Positions 7,494 through 14,880 are shown, numbered from the stretch's first letter. The stretch is 39,283 nucleotides of DNA from Alphaproteobacteria bacterium (GCA_947465395.1 CANIAL010000017.1:1-39283), one strand, 5' to 3'. Numbers and translations are program-made. The notes: generated from the letters alone by a model not told the origin.

Positions 7494-7904
7494 TTATTTG
7501 TTCAAGAGGTCCACCGTCCGGGACAACATCTGTTTCGTCGCATCCATGATGGTGAGGTTTGCTTCGTAGGAACGCTGCGCTTCGCGCATGTCCATGATTT
7601 CCACCAGCGGGTCCACGTTGGGCAGCTTCACATAGCCCTGGGCATCCGCATTGGGATTGCCGGGGTCATACTGGCTGTGGAAATCCGACTTGTCGGGAAT
7701 GGTCTTGCCGGTGTTGACCAGGTTGGCGCCCAGTTCATGATCGAACTTGATGTTGATGGTGGCGACCTTGCGGCGATAGGGATCGCCGCCCGGCTGGGGC
7801 GAGGTGGAATTGGCATTGGCGATGTTTTCCGCAATCACCTTCATGCGGTCGGACTGGGCGCGCATGCCGGAAGCGGCGACGGCCATGGAAGTTGAGAAAT
7901 CCAT
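7494..7904 (-). CDS. flgC: Flagellar basal-body rod protein FlgC
   Basis: Proximal rod protein, 136 residues. The N-terminus MDFSTSMAVAASGMRAQSDR and the following VIAENIANANS are the flagellar rod signature, and the C-terminus REAQRSYEANLTIMDATKQM (about 107-126) is the usual coiled-coil-forming end. Both ends are needed for rod assembly. It starts 20 bases after flgB on the same strand. The stop lies just beyond the interspersed hairpin repeat, so that repeat is in the flgC-fliE gap and not in the coding region. Confidence 0.95.
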   Translation of the reverse strand: MDFSTSMAVAASGMRAQSDRMKVIAENIANANSTSPQPGGDPYRRKVATINIKFDHELGANLVNTGKTIPDKSDFHSQYDPGNPNADAQGYVKLPNVDPLVEIMDMREAQRSYEANLTIMDATKQMLSRTVDLLNK

Positions 7905-7924
7905 TTTCTTACTCCTTGTATTTG

Positions 7925-8326
7925 TTAGTGACCGATGGCCGTTTTCATCAACGTCATGGCCTTGGCATAGAGATTGGCGGCGGCCTGGAACTGCGCCTGT
8001 GTGTCCGAGACCTTGATCATTTCCTGTTCCAGCGACACGGAATTGCCGTTGGGATTGGATTCCACGTCATGGGTGGCGAAGTCGGCAAAGCTGCTGCTGC
8101 TTTTCGGATTGATGGAAATGTGGCGCGGGTCGGTGACCTTCATGGTGGCCAGTGGGCCGGACTGGTGCGACAGCATGCTGGAAAAATCCAGCGGCTTGAG
8201 GTCGCGCGCCACGAAACCGGGCGTGTCGGCATTGGCCACATTCTGCGACAGCACGTCCTGGCGCTGGTTCAGCCAGCTCATGCGCGTTTTCAAAAGCGAG
8301 AGCAGCGGTACTTCGGGCAGGTTCAT
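7925..8326 (-). CDS. flgB: Flagellar basal-body rod protein FlgB
   Basis: A 133-residue rod protein with the conserved N-terminal segment LNQRQDVLSQNVANADTPGF (about 19-38) and C-terminal LEQEMIKVSDTQAQFQAAAN, both typical of FlgB. It is the first gene of the minus-strand run flgB-flgC-fliE-fliQ-fliR-flhB. The 144-base region upstream, shared with the divergent fliO-fliP, contains two CtrA-type boxes; the nearer one is about 55 bases from this start, so early (class II) flagellar control by CtrA is likely. Confidence 0.95.
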   Translation of the reverse strand: MNLPEVPLLSLLKTRMSWLNQRQDVLSQNVANADTPGFVARDLKPLDFSSMLSHQSGPLATMKVTDPRHISINPKSSSSFADFATHDVESNPNGNSVSLEQEMIKVSDTQAQFQAAANLYAKAMTLMKTAIGH

Positions 8327-8380
8327 GGCGGTAACCTTTTGTTAGCCTTGAAACACGAGGGCATACTGACGCCCGTGTGC

Positions 8381-8395
8381 TTAAGCGCGGCTTAA
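8381..8395. promoter_or_regulatory. CtrA-type binding site, flgB-proximal
   Basis: The sequence TTAAGCGCGGCTTAA is an exact TTAA-N7-TTAA and is followed by C, giving TTAAC in the second half-site, the CtrA consensus known from Caulobacter. It lies in the flgB/fliO divergent region, 55 bases upstream of flgB. Binding is inferred from the consensus. Confidence 0.75.
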
Positions 8396-8431
8396 CGGCA
8401 GCAATTATTGCCGGGCAAAATCTTCCCCGAT

Positions 8432-8446
8432 TTAACCCGTGATTAA
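8432..8446. promoter_or_regulatory. CtrA-type binding site, fliO-proximal
   Basis: TTAACCCGTGATTAA is a second exact TTAA-N7-TTAA in the same divergent region, 24 bases before the fliO start codon and 36 bases from the first site. Its position suggests it serves the fliO-fliP promoter, with the other site serving flgB. Binding is inferred. Confidence 0.75.
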
Positions 8447-8470
8447 GGTTGACCGTTCTTAATCACGCTC

Positions 8471-8755
8471 ATGGATATTCTTGAAATTGCCCGTTATGCC
8501 GGCGCGCTGCTGCTGGTTCTTGCCCTGATCGGCGCCGCCGGCATCGCCGCGCGCAAATTCGGCGTGCCCGGTGTGACCAAGGCCGCCGCCGACAAGCGGT
8601 TGGCGGTGGTGGAGACTTTATTGGTGGGTCCGCGCCAGCGTTTGCTGATCGTGCGCCGCGACAATGTCGAACACCTTATATACACCAGCCCCGATGGCGC
8701 CTGCCTGGTGGAAAACGCCATTCCCCTTCGCGCCGTGGCGGTCGCCGCAGAATGA
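8471..8755 (+). CDS. fliO: FliO-like flagellar biosynthesis protein
   Basis: A 94-residue protein with an N-terminal membrane helix (about 9-28) and a small cytoplasmic domain containing LAVVETLLVGPRQRLLIVRRDN (described by position, about 44-65), the conserved FliO core of the type 'pseudo-SH3' strand pattern. FliO helps assemble FliP into the export gate. Its last four bases (ATGA) overlap the start of fliP, so the two are translationally coupled. The name rests on this core plus the fliP context; FliO proteins are poorly conserved. Confidence 0.85.
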   Translation: MDILEIARYAGALLLVLALIGAAGIAARKFGVPGVTKAAADKRLAVVETLLVGPRQRLLIVRRDNVEHLIYTSPDGACLVENAIPLRAVAVAAE

Positions 8756-9546
8756 AAAATCTTTCCACACTTGTCCTTGCCGCGCTGGGTCTTGTGCTGG
8801 CCGGTTCGGGTCTTGCCCATGCCGCCGCTTTGGCGCCGGTCGCCGCCAACGCCGCCGCCAATGCGTCGGGCCTTTCCATTGACGTGAACGGCAGCGGGCT
8901 TTTCACCGACCGCATGGTCCAGATCGTGGCATTGATCACGGTGCTTTCCATCGCGCCGTCCATCCTGATCATGATGACCAGCTTTGTGCGTATCGTGGTG
9001 GTGCTGTCGCTGCTGCGCACGGCGCTGGGCCTGCAGCAAAGCCCGCCCAACAGCGTGCTGGTGTCGCTAGCCATGTTCCTGACGCTGTTCGTGATGACGC
9101 CCAAGCTTACGGATGCCTATAACCAGGGCGTCAAGCCGCTGATGGAAAACACGGTCACCACCGAGCAGGGCTTTACCGCCGCCATGGTGCCGATGAAGAA
9201 ATTCATGCTGGCACATGTGCGTGACGCGGATCTGAAACTGTTCCTGGACATGAGCCATGCCAAGCCCAGCCCCAAGGCGGAAGACACGGCCCTGACCACG
9301 CTTGCGCCCGCCTTCATGCTGTCGGAGCTGAAGCGCGCCTTTGAAATCGGATTTTTGATCTTCGTGCCGTTCCTGATCATTGACATGGCGGTCGCCTCCA
9401 TCCTGATGAGCATGGGCATGATGATGCTGCCGCCGGTGATCATCTCGCTTCCGTTCAAGCTGATCTTTTTCGTTTTGGTAGACGGCTGGAGGCTGATTGC
9501 GGGTTCGCTGGTGGAGAGCTACCTGCACAGCCCGCCTCATACTTGA
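8752..9546 (+). CDS. fliP: Flagellar export apparatus protein FliP
   Basis: The 264-residue protein has a cleavable signal peptide (about 1-25, ending AHAA), then FliP signatures: MVQIVALITVLSIAPSI and MMTSFVRIVVVLSLLR (about 60-95), FKLPMM-like regions replaced by MGMMMLPPVIISLPFKLIFF (about 222-241), and a C-terminal helix. FliP forms the pentameric core of the export gate with FliR and FliQ. It overlaps fliO by four bases. A likely bidirectional terminator follows 39 bases after the stop, ahead of the convergent CoA-transferase genes. Confidence 0.96.
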   Translation: MKNLSTLVLAALGLVLAGSGLAHAAALAPVAANAAANASGLSIDVNGSGLFTDRMVQIVALITVLSIAPSILIMMTSFVRIVVVLSLLRTALGLQQSPPNSVLVSLAMFLTLFVMTPKLTDAYNQGVKPLMENTVTTEQGFTAAMVPMKKFMLAHVRDADLKLFLDMSHAKPSPKAEDTALTTLAPAFMLSELKRAFEIGFLIFVPFLIIDMAVASILMSMGMMMLPPVIISLPFKLIFFVLVDGWRLIAGSLVESYLHSPPHT

Positions 9547-9584
9547 CCGTTTTATTTCCCCCTCCGACCTTCGCAACTTTGCTC

Positions 9585-9616
9585 AACGCCGCGCATCTCG
9601 GGATGTGCGGCGTTTT
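9585..9616. terminator. Likely bidirectional terminator between fliP and scoB
   Basis: The arms AACGCCGC and GCGGCGTT are exact complements, with an additional imperfect GCAT/ATGT pairing around a CTCGGG loop, followed on the plus strand by TTTT. It sits between two convergent operons, as a terminator should. No -10/-35 pair is seen nearby. Confidence 0.7.
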
Positions 9617-9632
9617 CGCGTTGCTACGGCCA

Positions 9633-9667
9633 CCTCCCCCATCATGGGCTTCGCCCAATGGGGGAGG
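9633..9667. repeat. Hairpin repeat, half copy at the 3' end of scoB
   Basis: The outer arms CCTCCCCCAT and ATGGGGGAGG pair perfectly over ten bases, and the inner TGGGC-TTC-GCCCA pairs over five; on the minus strand the core reads GCGAAGC. It matches the first half of the composite repeats at 7391 and 30626 but lacks the GGTTTCAGC half. The scoB stop codon (9642-9644) is inside it. Confidence 0.75.
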
Positions 9668-10310
9668 ATGGGCCTGAGTTTTCCTGGGTAAGAAAGATCG
9701 CCTCGGTCTTCGCCCTGAGCTCTTCTATCGAAACGCCCGGCGCGGATTCGACCAGCCGCATTTCTTTTCCAACGCTGAAAACGCCCAAATCCGTGATCAC
9801 CAGGCTGACACAGCCGCTGCCCGTCAGCGGCAAGCGGCATTGATCCAGCAGGCGCGGCCTGCCGTCCTTGGCGACATGCTCCATCACCGCGATCAGTTTT
9901 TTCGCTCCTGCCACCAGGTCCATGGCGCCGCCCATGCCCTTGATGGTGCCGCCCGGCACCGACCAGCTTGCGATATCGCCTGAGCTTGAGACTTCCATCG
10001 CGCCCAATATCGCCATGTCTATATGCCCGCCCCGGATCATGGCGAAACTGTCGGCGCTGGAAAAATAGCTGCTATGGGCAAGCTGGCTGACCGTCTGCTT
10101 GCTGGCGTTGATCAGGTCCGCGTCTTCCTCGCCCGCAAAGGGGAACGGCCCCACCCCCAGCATGCCGTTTTCGCTTTGCAGGATGACATGCAGCCCCGCC
10201 GGGATGTGGTTGGCAACAAGCGTGGGGATGCCGATGCCCAGGGTCACATGATCGCCGTGACGCAATTCGCGCGCCGCCCGTGCCGCCATCTGATCGCGTG
10301 ACCAGGCCAT
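9642..10310 (-). CDS. scoB: 3-oxoacid CoA-transferase-type subunit B
   Basis: The beta subunit of a family I CoA transferase, which moves CoA between acyl groups, typically succinyl-CoA and acetoacetate. The 222-residue protein carries the catalytic glutamate in SENGMLGVGP (Glu47) and the glycine-rich GIGIPTLVANHIP. It overlaps the alpha-subunit stop codon by one base (TGATG). The last eight or so residues (SSPIGRSP) come from a hairpin repeat at 9633-9667 and are unlikely to be ancestral. The acyl substrate cannot be told; acetoacetate/succinate and 3-oxoadipate/succinate enzymes are equally possible. Confidence 0.9.
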   Translation of the reverse strand: MAWSRDQMAARAARELRHGDHVTLGIGIPTLVANHIPAGLHVILQSENGMLGVGPFPFAGEEDADLINASKQTVSQLAHSSYFSSADSFAMIRGGHIDMAILGAMEVSSSGDIASWSVPGGTIKGMGGAMDLVAGAKKLIAVMEHVAKDGRPRLLDQCRLPLTGSGCVSLVITDLGVFSVGKEMRLVESAPGVSIEELRAKTEAIFLTQENSGPSSPIGRSP

Positions 10311-11008
10311 CAGCGGTTTCTCACGGTGCGGATTTCAACCACCGTGGAATAATTTTCGCCCTGGAAGATGCGGTCCACATAGATGCCCGGCGTGTGGATC
10401 ATCTCCACGTCCAGCGCGCCGGGTTCGACGAGCTCTTCGACTTCCGCGATGGTGCATGCGCCCGCCGTCGCCATCGGGGGATTGAAATTGCGCGCCGTCT
10501 TTCGAAAGACAAGATTGCCGGCCGTGTCGCCCCGGTGCGCGCGTATCAGCGCCAGGTCGGCCTTCAGCCAGGTCTCGCGCAAATAAGTGCGGCCGTCGAA
10601 CTCTGCAACCGGCTTGCCCTCGGCCACCACCGTGCCGACGCCGGTGGGGGTGTAGAAAGCCGGAATGCCCGCACCGCCCGCACGGATGCGCTCGGCCAAG
10701 GTGCCTTGCGGGCTGAGTTCCAGATCGATCCTGCCACCGTGATACAGTTTTTCGAATTGCGCGTTGCCGCCCACGTAAGAAGCGATCAGCTTCTTCACCT
10801 GGCCGTTTGCAATCAGCGGCCCCACGCCGGTCGTTTCAGTGCCGCAGCTATTGGCAATCAGGGTGAGACCCGTGACACCGCTTGCCACCAGCGCAGCCAA
10901 AAGCTTCTCCGGGCTGCCTGCCATGCCAAAGCCGCCCGCCATCACGGTCATGCCGTCGAACAGGACGCCGTCAAGCGCCGAAGCCGCATCGCTGTACCGC
11001 ATCGCCAT
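10310..11008 (-). CDS. scoA: 3-oxoacid CoA-transferase-type subunit A
   Basis: Alpha subunit of the same CoA transferase, 232 residues from the ATG at 11008. It contains the conserved VMAGGFGMAGSPEKLL (about 22-37), the SCGTETTGVGPL segment and IASYVGGN, all typical of the family. The frame is open up to 11140, but the extra N-terminus reads across the divergent promoter and the chorismate mutase start, so I reject it; AGGG lies about 11 bases before the chosen start. It precedes scoB with a one-base overlap. Function as a heterotetrameric enzyme is known for the family; the pathway (ketone body or aromatic degradation) is inference. Confidence 0.9.
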   Translation of the reverse strand: MAMRYSDAASALDGVLFDGMTVMAGGFGMAGSPEKLLAALVASGVTGLTLIANSCGTETTGVGPLIANGQVKKLIASYVGGNAQFEKLYHGGRIDLELSPQGTLAERIRAGGAGIPAFYTPTGVGTVVAEGKPVAEFDGRTYLRETWLKADLALIRAHRGDTAGNLVFRKTARNFNPPMATAGACTIAEVEELVEPGALDVEMIHTPGIYVDRIFQGENYSTVVEIRTVRNR

Positions 11009-11099
11009 GTCTTTTTCCCTGGGGCCATATCCCATAAAAACCGTTTCGCCGCGAGCGCCAAACGGGCATGATTGCGATGCCCAATATAAAGGTGTCGCC

Positions 11100-11408
11100 A
11101 TGAGCATCGCCATCACGCCGCCGGAGCAATGCATGAGCATGGCCCAGTTGCGGGAGAATATTGACCTTCTGGATGGCGAATTGGTGGCGCTGCTGGCCCG
11201 GCGCCAGGGCTATATCGAGCGGGCGGCGGTGCTGAAAACCGAACGCGGCCAGATCCGCGATCACGCCCGCATCGAGGATGTGGTGGCCAAGGTGCGCGCC
11301 GGTGCGGGCGCCAAGGGCCTCAGCCCCGCCATCGCCGAGACGGTGTGGCGGGCGCTGATCGAAGCCTCCATCGCCCATGAATATGAATTGTTCGACCGGC
11401 ACGCCTGA
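11100..11408 (+). CDS. Stand-alone chorismate mutase (AroQ class)
   Basis: A 102-residue all-helical protein. LRENIDLLDGELVALLARRQ (about 17-36) is the AroQ helix 1 signature with its catalytic Arg, and AVLKTERG supplies the active-site Lys. Chorismate mutase turns chorismate into prephenate for Phe and Tyr. Prephenate dehydratase is encoded separately at 30726-31580 with no mutase domain, so this gene is a good candidate for the Phe/Tyr branch. The start at 11100 has AAAGG in front. It ends TGATG, sharing one base with the DUF5996 gene. An isochorismate-pyruvate lyase-type activity in the same fold cannot be ruled out. Confidence 0.85.
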   Translation: MSIAITPPEQCMSMAQLRENIDLLDGELVALLARRQGYIERAAVLKTERGQIRDHARIEDVVAKVRAGAGAKGLSPAIAETVWRALIEASIAHEYELFDRHA

Positions 11409-12334
11409 TGGCCTGGCCTGATCTTTCCAGGATAGCGCTGCAGCCCACCACCGATGCGCTGCATCTTTGGACACAAATCGCGGGCAAGGTCCGGCTGATG
11501 ATGACGCCCTGGGTTAATCATGGCTGGCATGTGCCGCTGTATGTTTGCGCAACGGGCCTGACGACGGGGCTGATCCCGGCAGATGGCTGTTCCTTTGAAA
11601 TGGAATTCAACCTGCTGGACGATGTCCTGATCATCCGGGACACAAACGGCCAGGAACGCGCCGTGGAGCTGGAGCCGCAAAGCGTGGCGGATTTTTTCAG
11701 CGCCGTGATGCAAGCGCTGGAGGAAATGGGCATCGCGGTGGACCTTGATCCCATGCCCTGCGAATTGCCGGGCGCGGTGCCGTTCCACATGGACGAAACC
11801 GTGCGGCCCTATGACGGCGATGTGGCGCGGGAATTCTGGCGCGCATTGGTCGAGGCGCAGCGCGTGCTGCAGATTTTCCGCACCCGCTTCACCGGCAAAT
11901 GCAGCCCCATCCATTTTTTCTGGGGCAGTTTCGATCTGGCGGTGACGCGTTTTTCGGGGCGCACCGCGCCGCCCCATCCCGGCGGCATGCCGCATCTGCC
12001 CGATGCGGTGGCGCGCGAGGCCTATAGCCAGGAAGTGTCCAGCGCCGGTTTCTGGCCCGACAAGATCAAGGGCGCGTGTTTCTACAGCTACGCCTATCCC
12101 GCGCCTGCCGGTTTCGGCGATGTGAAAATCTCGCCGCCGGGCGCCTATTTCGACGCAGCGCTGGGCGAATTCCTGCTGCCTTATGATGTAGTCTTCCAAA
12201 GCCCCGACCCGGACGCAGCTTTGCTGGCCTTCCTGCAAAGCACCTATGAAGCCGCCGCCAATCTGGCGCATTGGGACCGCGCATCGCTGGAGCGTCCAAC
12301 GGGATTGCTCGGCTCGCCGCCGAAAGGTTCTTAA
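11408..12334 (+). CDS. DUF5996 family protein
   Basis: A 308-residue soluble protein beginning MAWPDLSRIALQPTTDALHLW and containing KVRLMMTPWVNHGWHVPLYV (about 24-43), GLIPADGCSFEMEFN, and later SPIHFFWGSFDLAVTRFSGR, the features I associate with DUF5996. No membrane segment or signal peptide. The family has no established function that I know of. The start codon overlaps the chorismate mutase stop by one base, so the two are translationally coupled, which hints at a shared physiological role without proving one. Length is usual for the family. Confidence 0.8.
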   Translation: MAWPDLSRIALQPTTDALHLWTQIAGKVRLMMTPWVNHGWHVPLYVCATGLTTGLIPADGCSFEMEFNLLDDVLIIRDTNGQERAVELEPQSVADFFSAVMQALEEMGIAVDLDPMPCELPGAVPFHMDETVRPYDGDVAREFWRALVEAQRVLQIFRTRFTGKCSPIHFFWGSFDLAVTRFSGRTAPPHPGGMPHLPDAVAREAYSQEVSSAGFWPDKIKGACFYSYAYPAPAGFGDVKISPPGAYFDAALGEFLLPYDVVFQSPDPDAALLAFLQSTYEAAANLAHWDRASLERPTGLLGSPPKGS

Positions 12335-12348
12335 GTTGTGCGAAGAAC

Positions 12349-12364
12349 AGGAATGGCGCGCCCG
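12349..12364. repeat. 16-base duplicate of the tRNA-Arg 3' end
   Basis: AGGAATGGCGCGCCCG occurs here and again at 12410-12425, where it forms the 3' end of tRNA-Arg including the encoded CCA and the bases after it. The copies are exact and 61 bases apart. Such duplication of a tRNA 3' end is what integration sites leave, but the interval between is tiny. An exact GTCCTGC-GAA-GCAGGAC hairpin begins at its last base. Confidence 0.65.
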
Positions 12365-12380
12365 TCCTGCGAAGCAGGAC
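12364..12380. repeat. GCGAAGC hairpin next to tRNA-Arg
   Basis: GTCCTGC and GCAGGAC pair perfectly over seven bases around a GAA loop. The core GCGAAGC is shared with the inner hairpins of the repeats at 7391, 9633 and 30626, while the outer stem differs. It lies downstream of the minus-strand tRNA, so it may also act as part of a 3' processing or termination structure. Confidence 0.6.
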
Positions 12381-12414
12381 AAACAAATAAAGAGGGCGCG
12401 GCATTACGAAGGAA

Positions 12415-12491
12415 TGGCGCGCCCGAACGGATTCGAACCGCTGACCCCCAGATTCGTAGTCTGGTGCTCTATCCAGCTGAGCTACGGGCGC
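12415..12491 (-). tRNA. tRNA-Arg (anticodon ACG)
   Basis: On the minus strand the RNA starts GCGCCCG and ends CGGGCGC-G-CCA, so the acceptor stem pairs over seven bases and CCA is encoded. The D arm contains AGCTCAGCTGGATAGAGC. The anticodon stem CCAGA/TCTGG holds the loop CTACGAA with anticodon ACG, and the T arm contains GGTTCGAATCC. Length is 77. The ACG anticodon (read as ICG after deamination) serves CGU, CGC and CGA. The gene's 3' end is duplicated at 12349-12364. Confidence 0.97.
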
Positions 12492-12767
12492 ATTCCATGA
12501 AGGGCGCAGAACCTATTGGGGCGGATTTGCAAAGGCAAGCGCAGGGCCGCAAAAGGCCAGCCCCAAAGCCCGCTTTGTCCCGCTTGGGGCCAAGTGCCTA
12601 TGGCATTTGTGCAAAATCCGAAAAAAGCCGCCTCCCATGCCCTTGTCCGCCCCCCCGCCCCTCGTTAAGACTTAACGGACGCGTCCTTGCGCCATACGGC
12701 ACAGGGGTTGGGGATAGTGTGTCGCGCCTTTTGGCTAGGGCAGCGGCGCGGGCAGCGGAGAGCAGAA
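12492..12767. other. Intergenic region between tRNA-Arg and the OmpA-like lipoprotein gene
   Basis: No gene is seen in these 276 bases. The arms GCCCCAAAGC (12560-12569) and GCTTGGGGC (12582-12590) can form a hairpin with one bulged base, without a T run. CGTTAAGACTTAACG (12664-12678) is a perfect palindrome about 90 bases before the lipoprotein start and could be an operator. Promoters for the minus-strand tRNA and the plus-strand gene must lie here, but no -35/-10 pair is convincing. Confidence 0.5.
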
Positions 12768-13946
12768 ATGAGGGGATTCCCAGTGAAAATGAGGCTCAAG
12801 TCGGGCCTTTTCCTGGCGACGATGCTGACGGCGGGTCTGTCGCTCAGCGCCTGTTCCGACATTGACAACATGTTCGGCGACGAGCCGTCGGACATGGCTG
12901 CGTCCGATGCGTCCCAGCCTGCCGACCAGGGCGCCCAAACCGACCGCCGCGCCATGAATGTGGCCCCGCCCCGCGCGGACCGCGATGCCCAGTTTCCGGG
13001 CGCCATGGGTCCCGTTGCCACCATCACGCCGGTGGCGATTGATCCGGGCAGCGACACCGGCACCGCCGTCAGCCAGACCATCCAGTCCCTGCGCGCCCAG
13101 GTTTCCGGCCTTGAAGGCAAGCTGGCGACCAATGCCCAGCGCCTGGCCGAACTGCGCGCCAATGGCGCCAATGCCGCCGGTTCCTACCAGCAGGCCAAGG
13201 CCCATATCACCACCCGTCTGCAAGTCGGCACCACCAAGGGCAATCCCGAGCTGGTGAGCGAATGGAATTCAGCCCAGGCCTCGCTGGACAGCCTGTCCTC
13301 CAACATCAATGGCCTCAGCGCATTGGGCAACGATGTCGCCACGGATTCCTCCACCGCCCATTTCGCGGCCAACCAGATCGCGGCCACTTTCAACGTCTCG
13401 GGCGCGGTTGATGAAGATCATCGCCAGTTGCAGCGCCTGGAAGACGAAACCGCCCAGACCATCGTGCTGGTGGACCGGCTTTTGTCGGAAGTTTCCGGCG
13501 ATGTGCAGCGCCAGACCGCCTATGTCGCCAATGAACGGGGCGGTCTTACCGTGCTGTCCAACGGCATCAAGAATGGCGAGCTTTATGGCAGCACACCGGG
13601 CCTGACGGCGGCTTCGGCCACCGGCGGCATCCAGCTTGCCAGCGCCGGAACGCCGCTGGTCGTGATCCGCTTTGACCGTCCCGGCGTGGACTATCAGCAG
13701 GTCCTGTACGCGGCCCTGAACCAGGCCTTGCAGGCCCGCCCCAATGCGGGTTTCCAGGTGGTGGCCGTGTCCCCCACCAACGGCAATGCCGCCTCGGTCC
13801 AGATCGCCCAGACCACGGCCCGCCGCCATGCCCAGGACGTGATGCGCTCCATGACCGACATGGGCGTTCCGGCCACCCGCCTGAACGTGGCCTCTTCCAC
13901 CGATCCGGGGGCCCAGGCCAGCGAAGTGCGGGTTTTCGTGCGCTAG
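12768..13946 (+). CDS. Lipoprotein with coiled coil and OmpA-like C-terminal domain
   Basis: From the ATG at 12768 (GGAG eight bases upstream) the 392-residue product has a lipoprotein signal ending GLSLSAC, an acidic linker, a helical region with heptad-like spacing (about 90-230, e.g. IQSLRAQVSGLEGKLATNAQ) and a C-terminal domain of about 100 residues. That last part (VIRFDRPGVDYQQVLYAALN, then ARRHAQDVMRSMTDMGVPATR and EVRVFVR) follows the OmpA-like beta-alpha pattern, but the peptidoglycan-binding NxxLSxxRA motif is not preserved (TTARRHA instead). A role tethering or organising the envelope is inferred. The frame is open to 12687 but lacks a signal before the lipobox. Confidence 0.75.
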   Translation: MRGFPVKMRLKSGLFLATMLTAGLSLSACSDIDNMFGDEPSDMAASDASQPADQGAQTDRRAMNVAPPRADRDAQFPGAMGPVATITPVAIDPGSDTGTAVSQTIQSLRAQVSGLEGKLATNAQRLAELRANGANAAGSYQQAKAHITTRLQVGTTKGNPELVSEWNSAQASLDSLSSNINGLSALGNDVATDSSTAHFAANQIAATFNVSGAVDEDHRQLQRLEDETAQTIVLVDRLLSEVSGDVQRQTAYVANERGGLTVLSNGIKNGELYGSTPGLTAASATGGIQLASAGTPLVVIRFDRPGVDYQQVLYAALNQALQARPNAGFQVVAVSPTNGNAASVQIAQTTARRHAQDVMRSMTDMGVPATRLNVASSTDPGAQASEVRVFVR

Positions 13947-13968
13947 ACAGCGCCTCTTTCCAGACCTG

Positions 13969-13998
13969 AAAAGCCCCGCCTCAAAAGCGGGGCTTTTT
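13969..13998 (+). terminator. Rho-independent terminator after the OmpA-like lipoprotein gene
   Basis: AAAAGCCCCGC pairs with GCGGGGCTTTT around a seven-base loop and ends in five T. It lies 23 bases after the lipoprotein stop and separates that gene from the rpmH operon. Confidence 0.92.
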
Positions 13999-14033
13999 GT
14001 TGAAATATTGTTGCTTTGGGGCCAGGGCCGCGG

Positions 14034-14060
14034 TTGACACTGTGGGACCAAACCCATAGA
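14034..14060 (+). promoter_or_regulatory. Likely rpmH operon promoter
   Basis: A perfect -35 TTGACA at 14034-14039 is followed, after 15 bases, by CATAGA (14055-14060) as a weak -10. The predicted start would be about 25 bases before the rpmH ATG at 14093. It lies directly after the terminator of the preceding gene, as expected for an independent operon. Confidence 0.6.
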
Positions 14061-14092
14061 AACCGCGCTCTTTTTACGGTCCGGAGCCTGCC

Positions 14093-14227
14093 ATGAAGCG
14101 CACCTATCAGCCCAGCAAACTCGTGCGCAAGCGCCGCCACGGCTTCCGTGCGCGCATGGCCACCGCCGGTGGGCGCAAGGTCCTGGCGCGCCGCCGTGCC
14201 CATGGCCGCAAGCGGCTCTCGGCCTAA
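14093..14227 (+). CDS. rpmH: 50S ribosomal protein L34
   Basis: A 44-residue, very basic protein beginning [18 protein letters not shown] and ending AHGRKRLSA, a textbook L34. It is part of the large ribosomal subunit. It starts 33 bases after the predicted -10 and is followed seven bases later by rnpA, the near-universal rpmH-rnpA order, continued here by yidD and yidC. Confidence 0.98.
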   Translation: MKRTYQPSKLVRKRRHGFRARMATAGGRKVLARRRAHGRKRLSA

Positions 14228-14233
14228 CCGGCT

Positions 14234-14623
14234 GTGACAGCCGCGCCGCGGCTTTCCCTCGACCGCATCACCAAGCGCAGCGGCTTCCTGGCCGCCGCCC
14301 GCGACATCCGCAAAGTGGCGGGCGCCATCACCTTGGAAATGACGCCGACGCCGGAAGACCTGGCGCGTGCGGGCGCCCTTCGCATCGGTTTCACCGCCAG
14401 CCGCAAGATCGGCAATGCCGTGGCGCGCAACCGCGCCAAGCGCCGCTTGCGGGCCGCAGCCCAGGCGCTGCTTCCCCTTTCAGGCCGCGCGGGCCATGAC
14501 TATGTTCTGGTCGCCCGCGCCGGAATCCTGACGCGGGATTTCCAGGCATTGCTGGGCGATATCGCCGAGGCCATGCGGATCGCGCACGGCAAGCTGGATG
14601 CGCGCAGCGGAGCAAAAGCGTGA
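14234..14623 (+). CDS. rnpA: Ribonuclease P protein component
   Basis: The protein subunit of RNase P, which helps the RNA subunit cut tRNA 5' leaders. The 129-residue product has the signature [22 protein letters not shown] (about 50-71, given by position), with basic residues that bind the leader RNA. The start is GTG at 14234, seven bases after rpmH. Its stop overlaps the yidD GTG start (GTGA), so translation is coupled. Confidence 0.95.
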   Translation: MTAAPRLSLDRITKRSGFLAAARDIRKVAGAITLEMTPTPEDLARAGALRIGFTASRKIGNAVARNRAKRRLRAAAQALLPLSGRAGHDYVLVARAGILTRDFQALLGDIAEAMRIAHGKLDARSGAKA

Positions 14624-14880
14624 GCAAGTTCGCCGCCGCAATCTTGACCGCGCCCATACGTTTTTATCGCGCCTTTATCTCGCCGCTGATGCCGCCATCC
14701 TGCCGCTTCACGCCCACCTGTTCGCAATATGCGCTGGAGGCGATCGCTGCCCATGGCCCGGCGCGGGGATTGCTGCTGACGGTGAAGCGCCTGCTGCGCT
14801 GCCATCCCATTTCCTGGCTGGGCGGTTCGTCCGGCCATGATCCCGTTCCCCATCATCACGCGCATCTGGAAAATCCATGA
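14620..14880 (+). CDS. yidD: Membrane protein insertion efficiency factor YidD
   Basis: An 86-residue protein with the YidD signature [17 protein letters not shown] (about 27-43), three conserved Cys and an amphipathic N-terminal helix. It assists YidC-dependent membrane insertion. It starts with GTG overlapping the rnpA stop and ends overlapping the yidC ATG by four bases, placing it in the usual rnpA-yidD-yidC order. The His-rich tail ([10 protein letters not shown]) is a common, poorly conserved end. Confidence 0.95.
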   Translation: MSKFAAAILTAPIRFYRAFISPLMPPSCRFTPTCSQYALEAIAAHGPARGLLLTVKRLLRCHPISWLGGSSGHDPVPHHHAHLENP

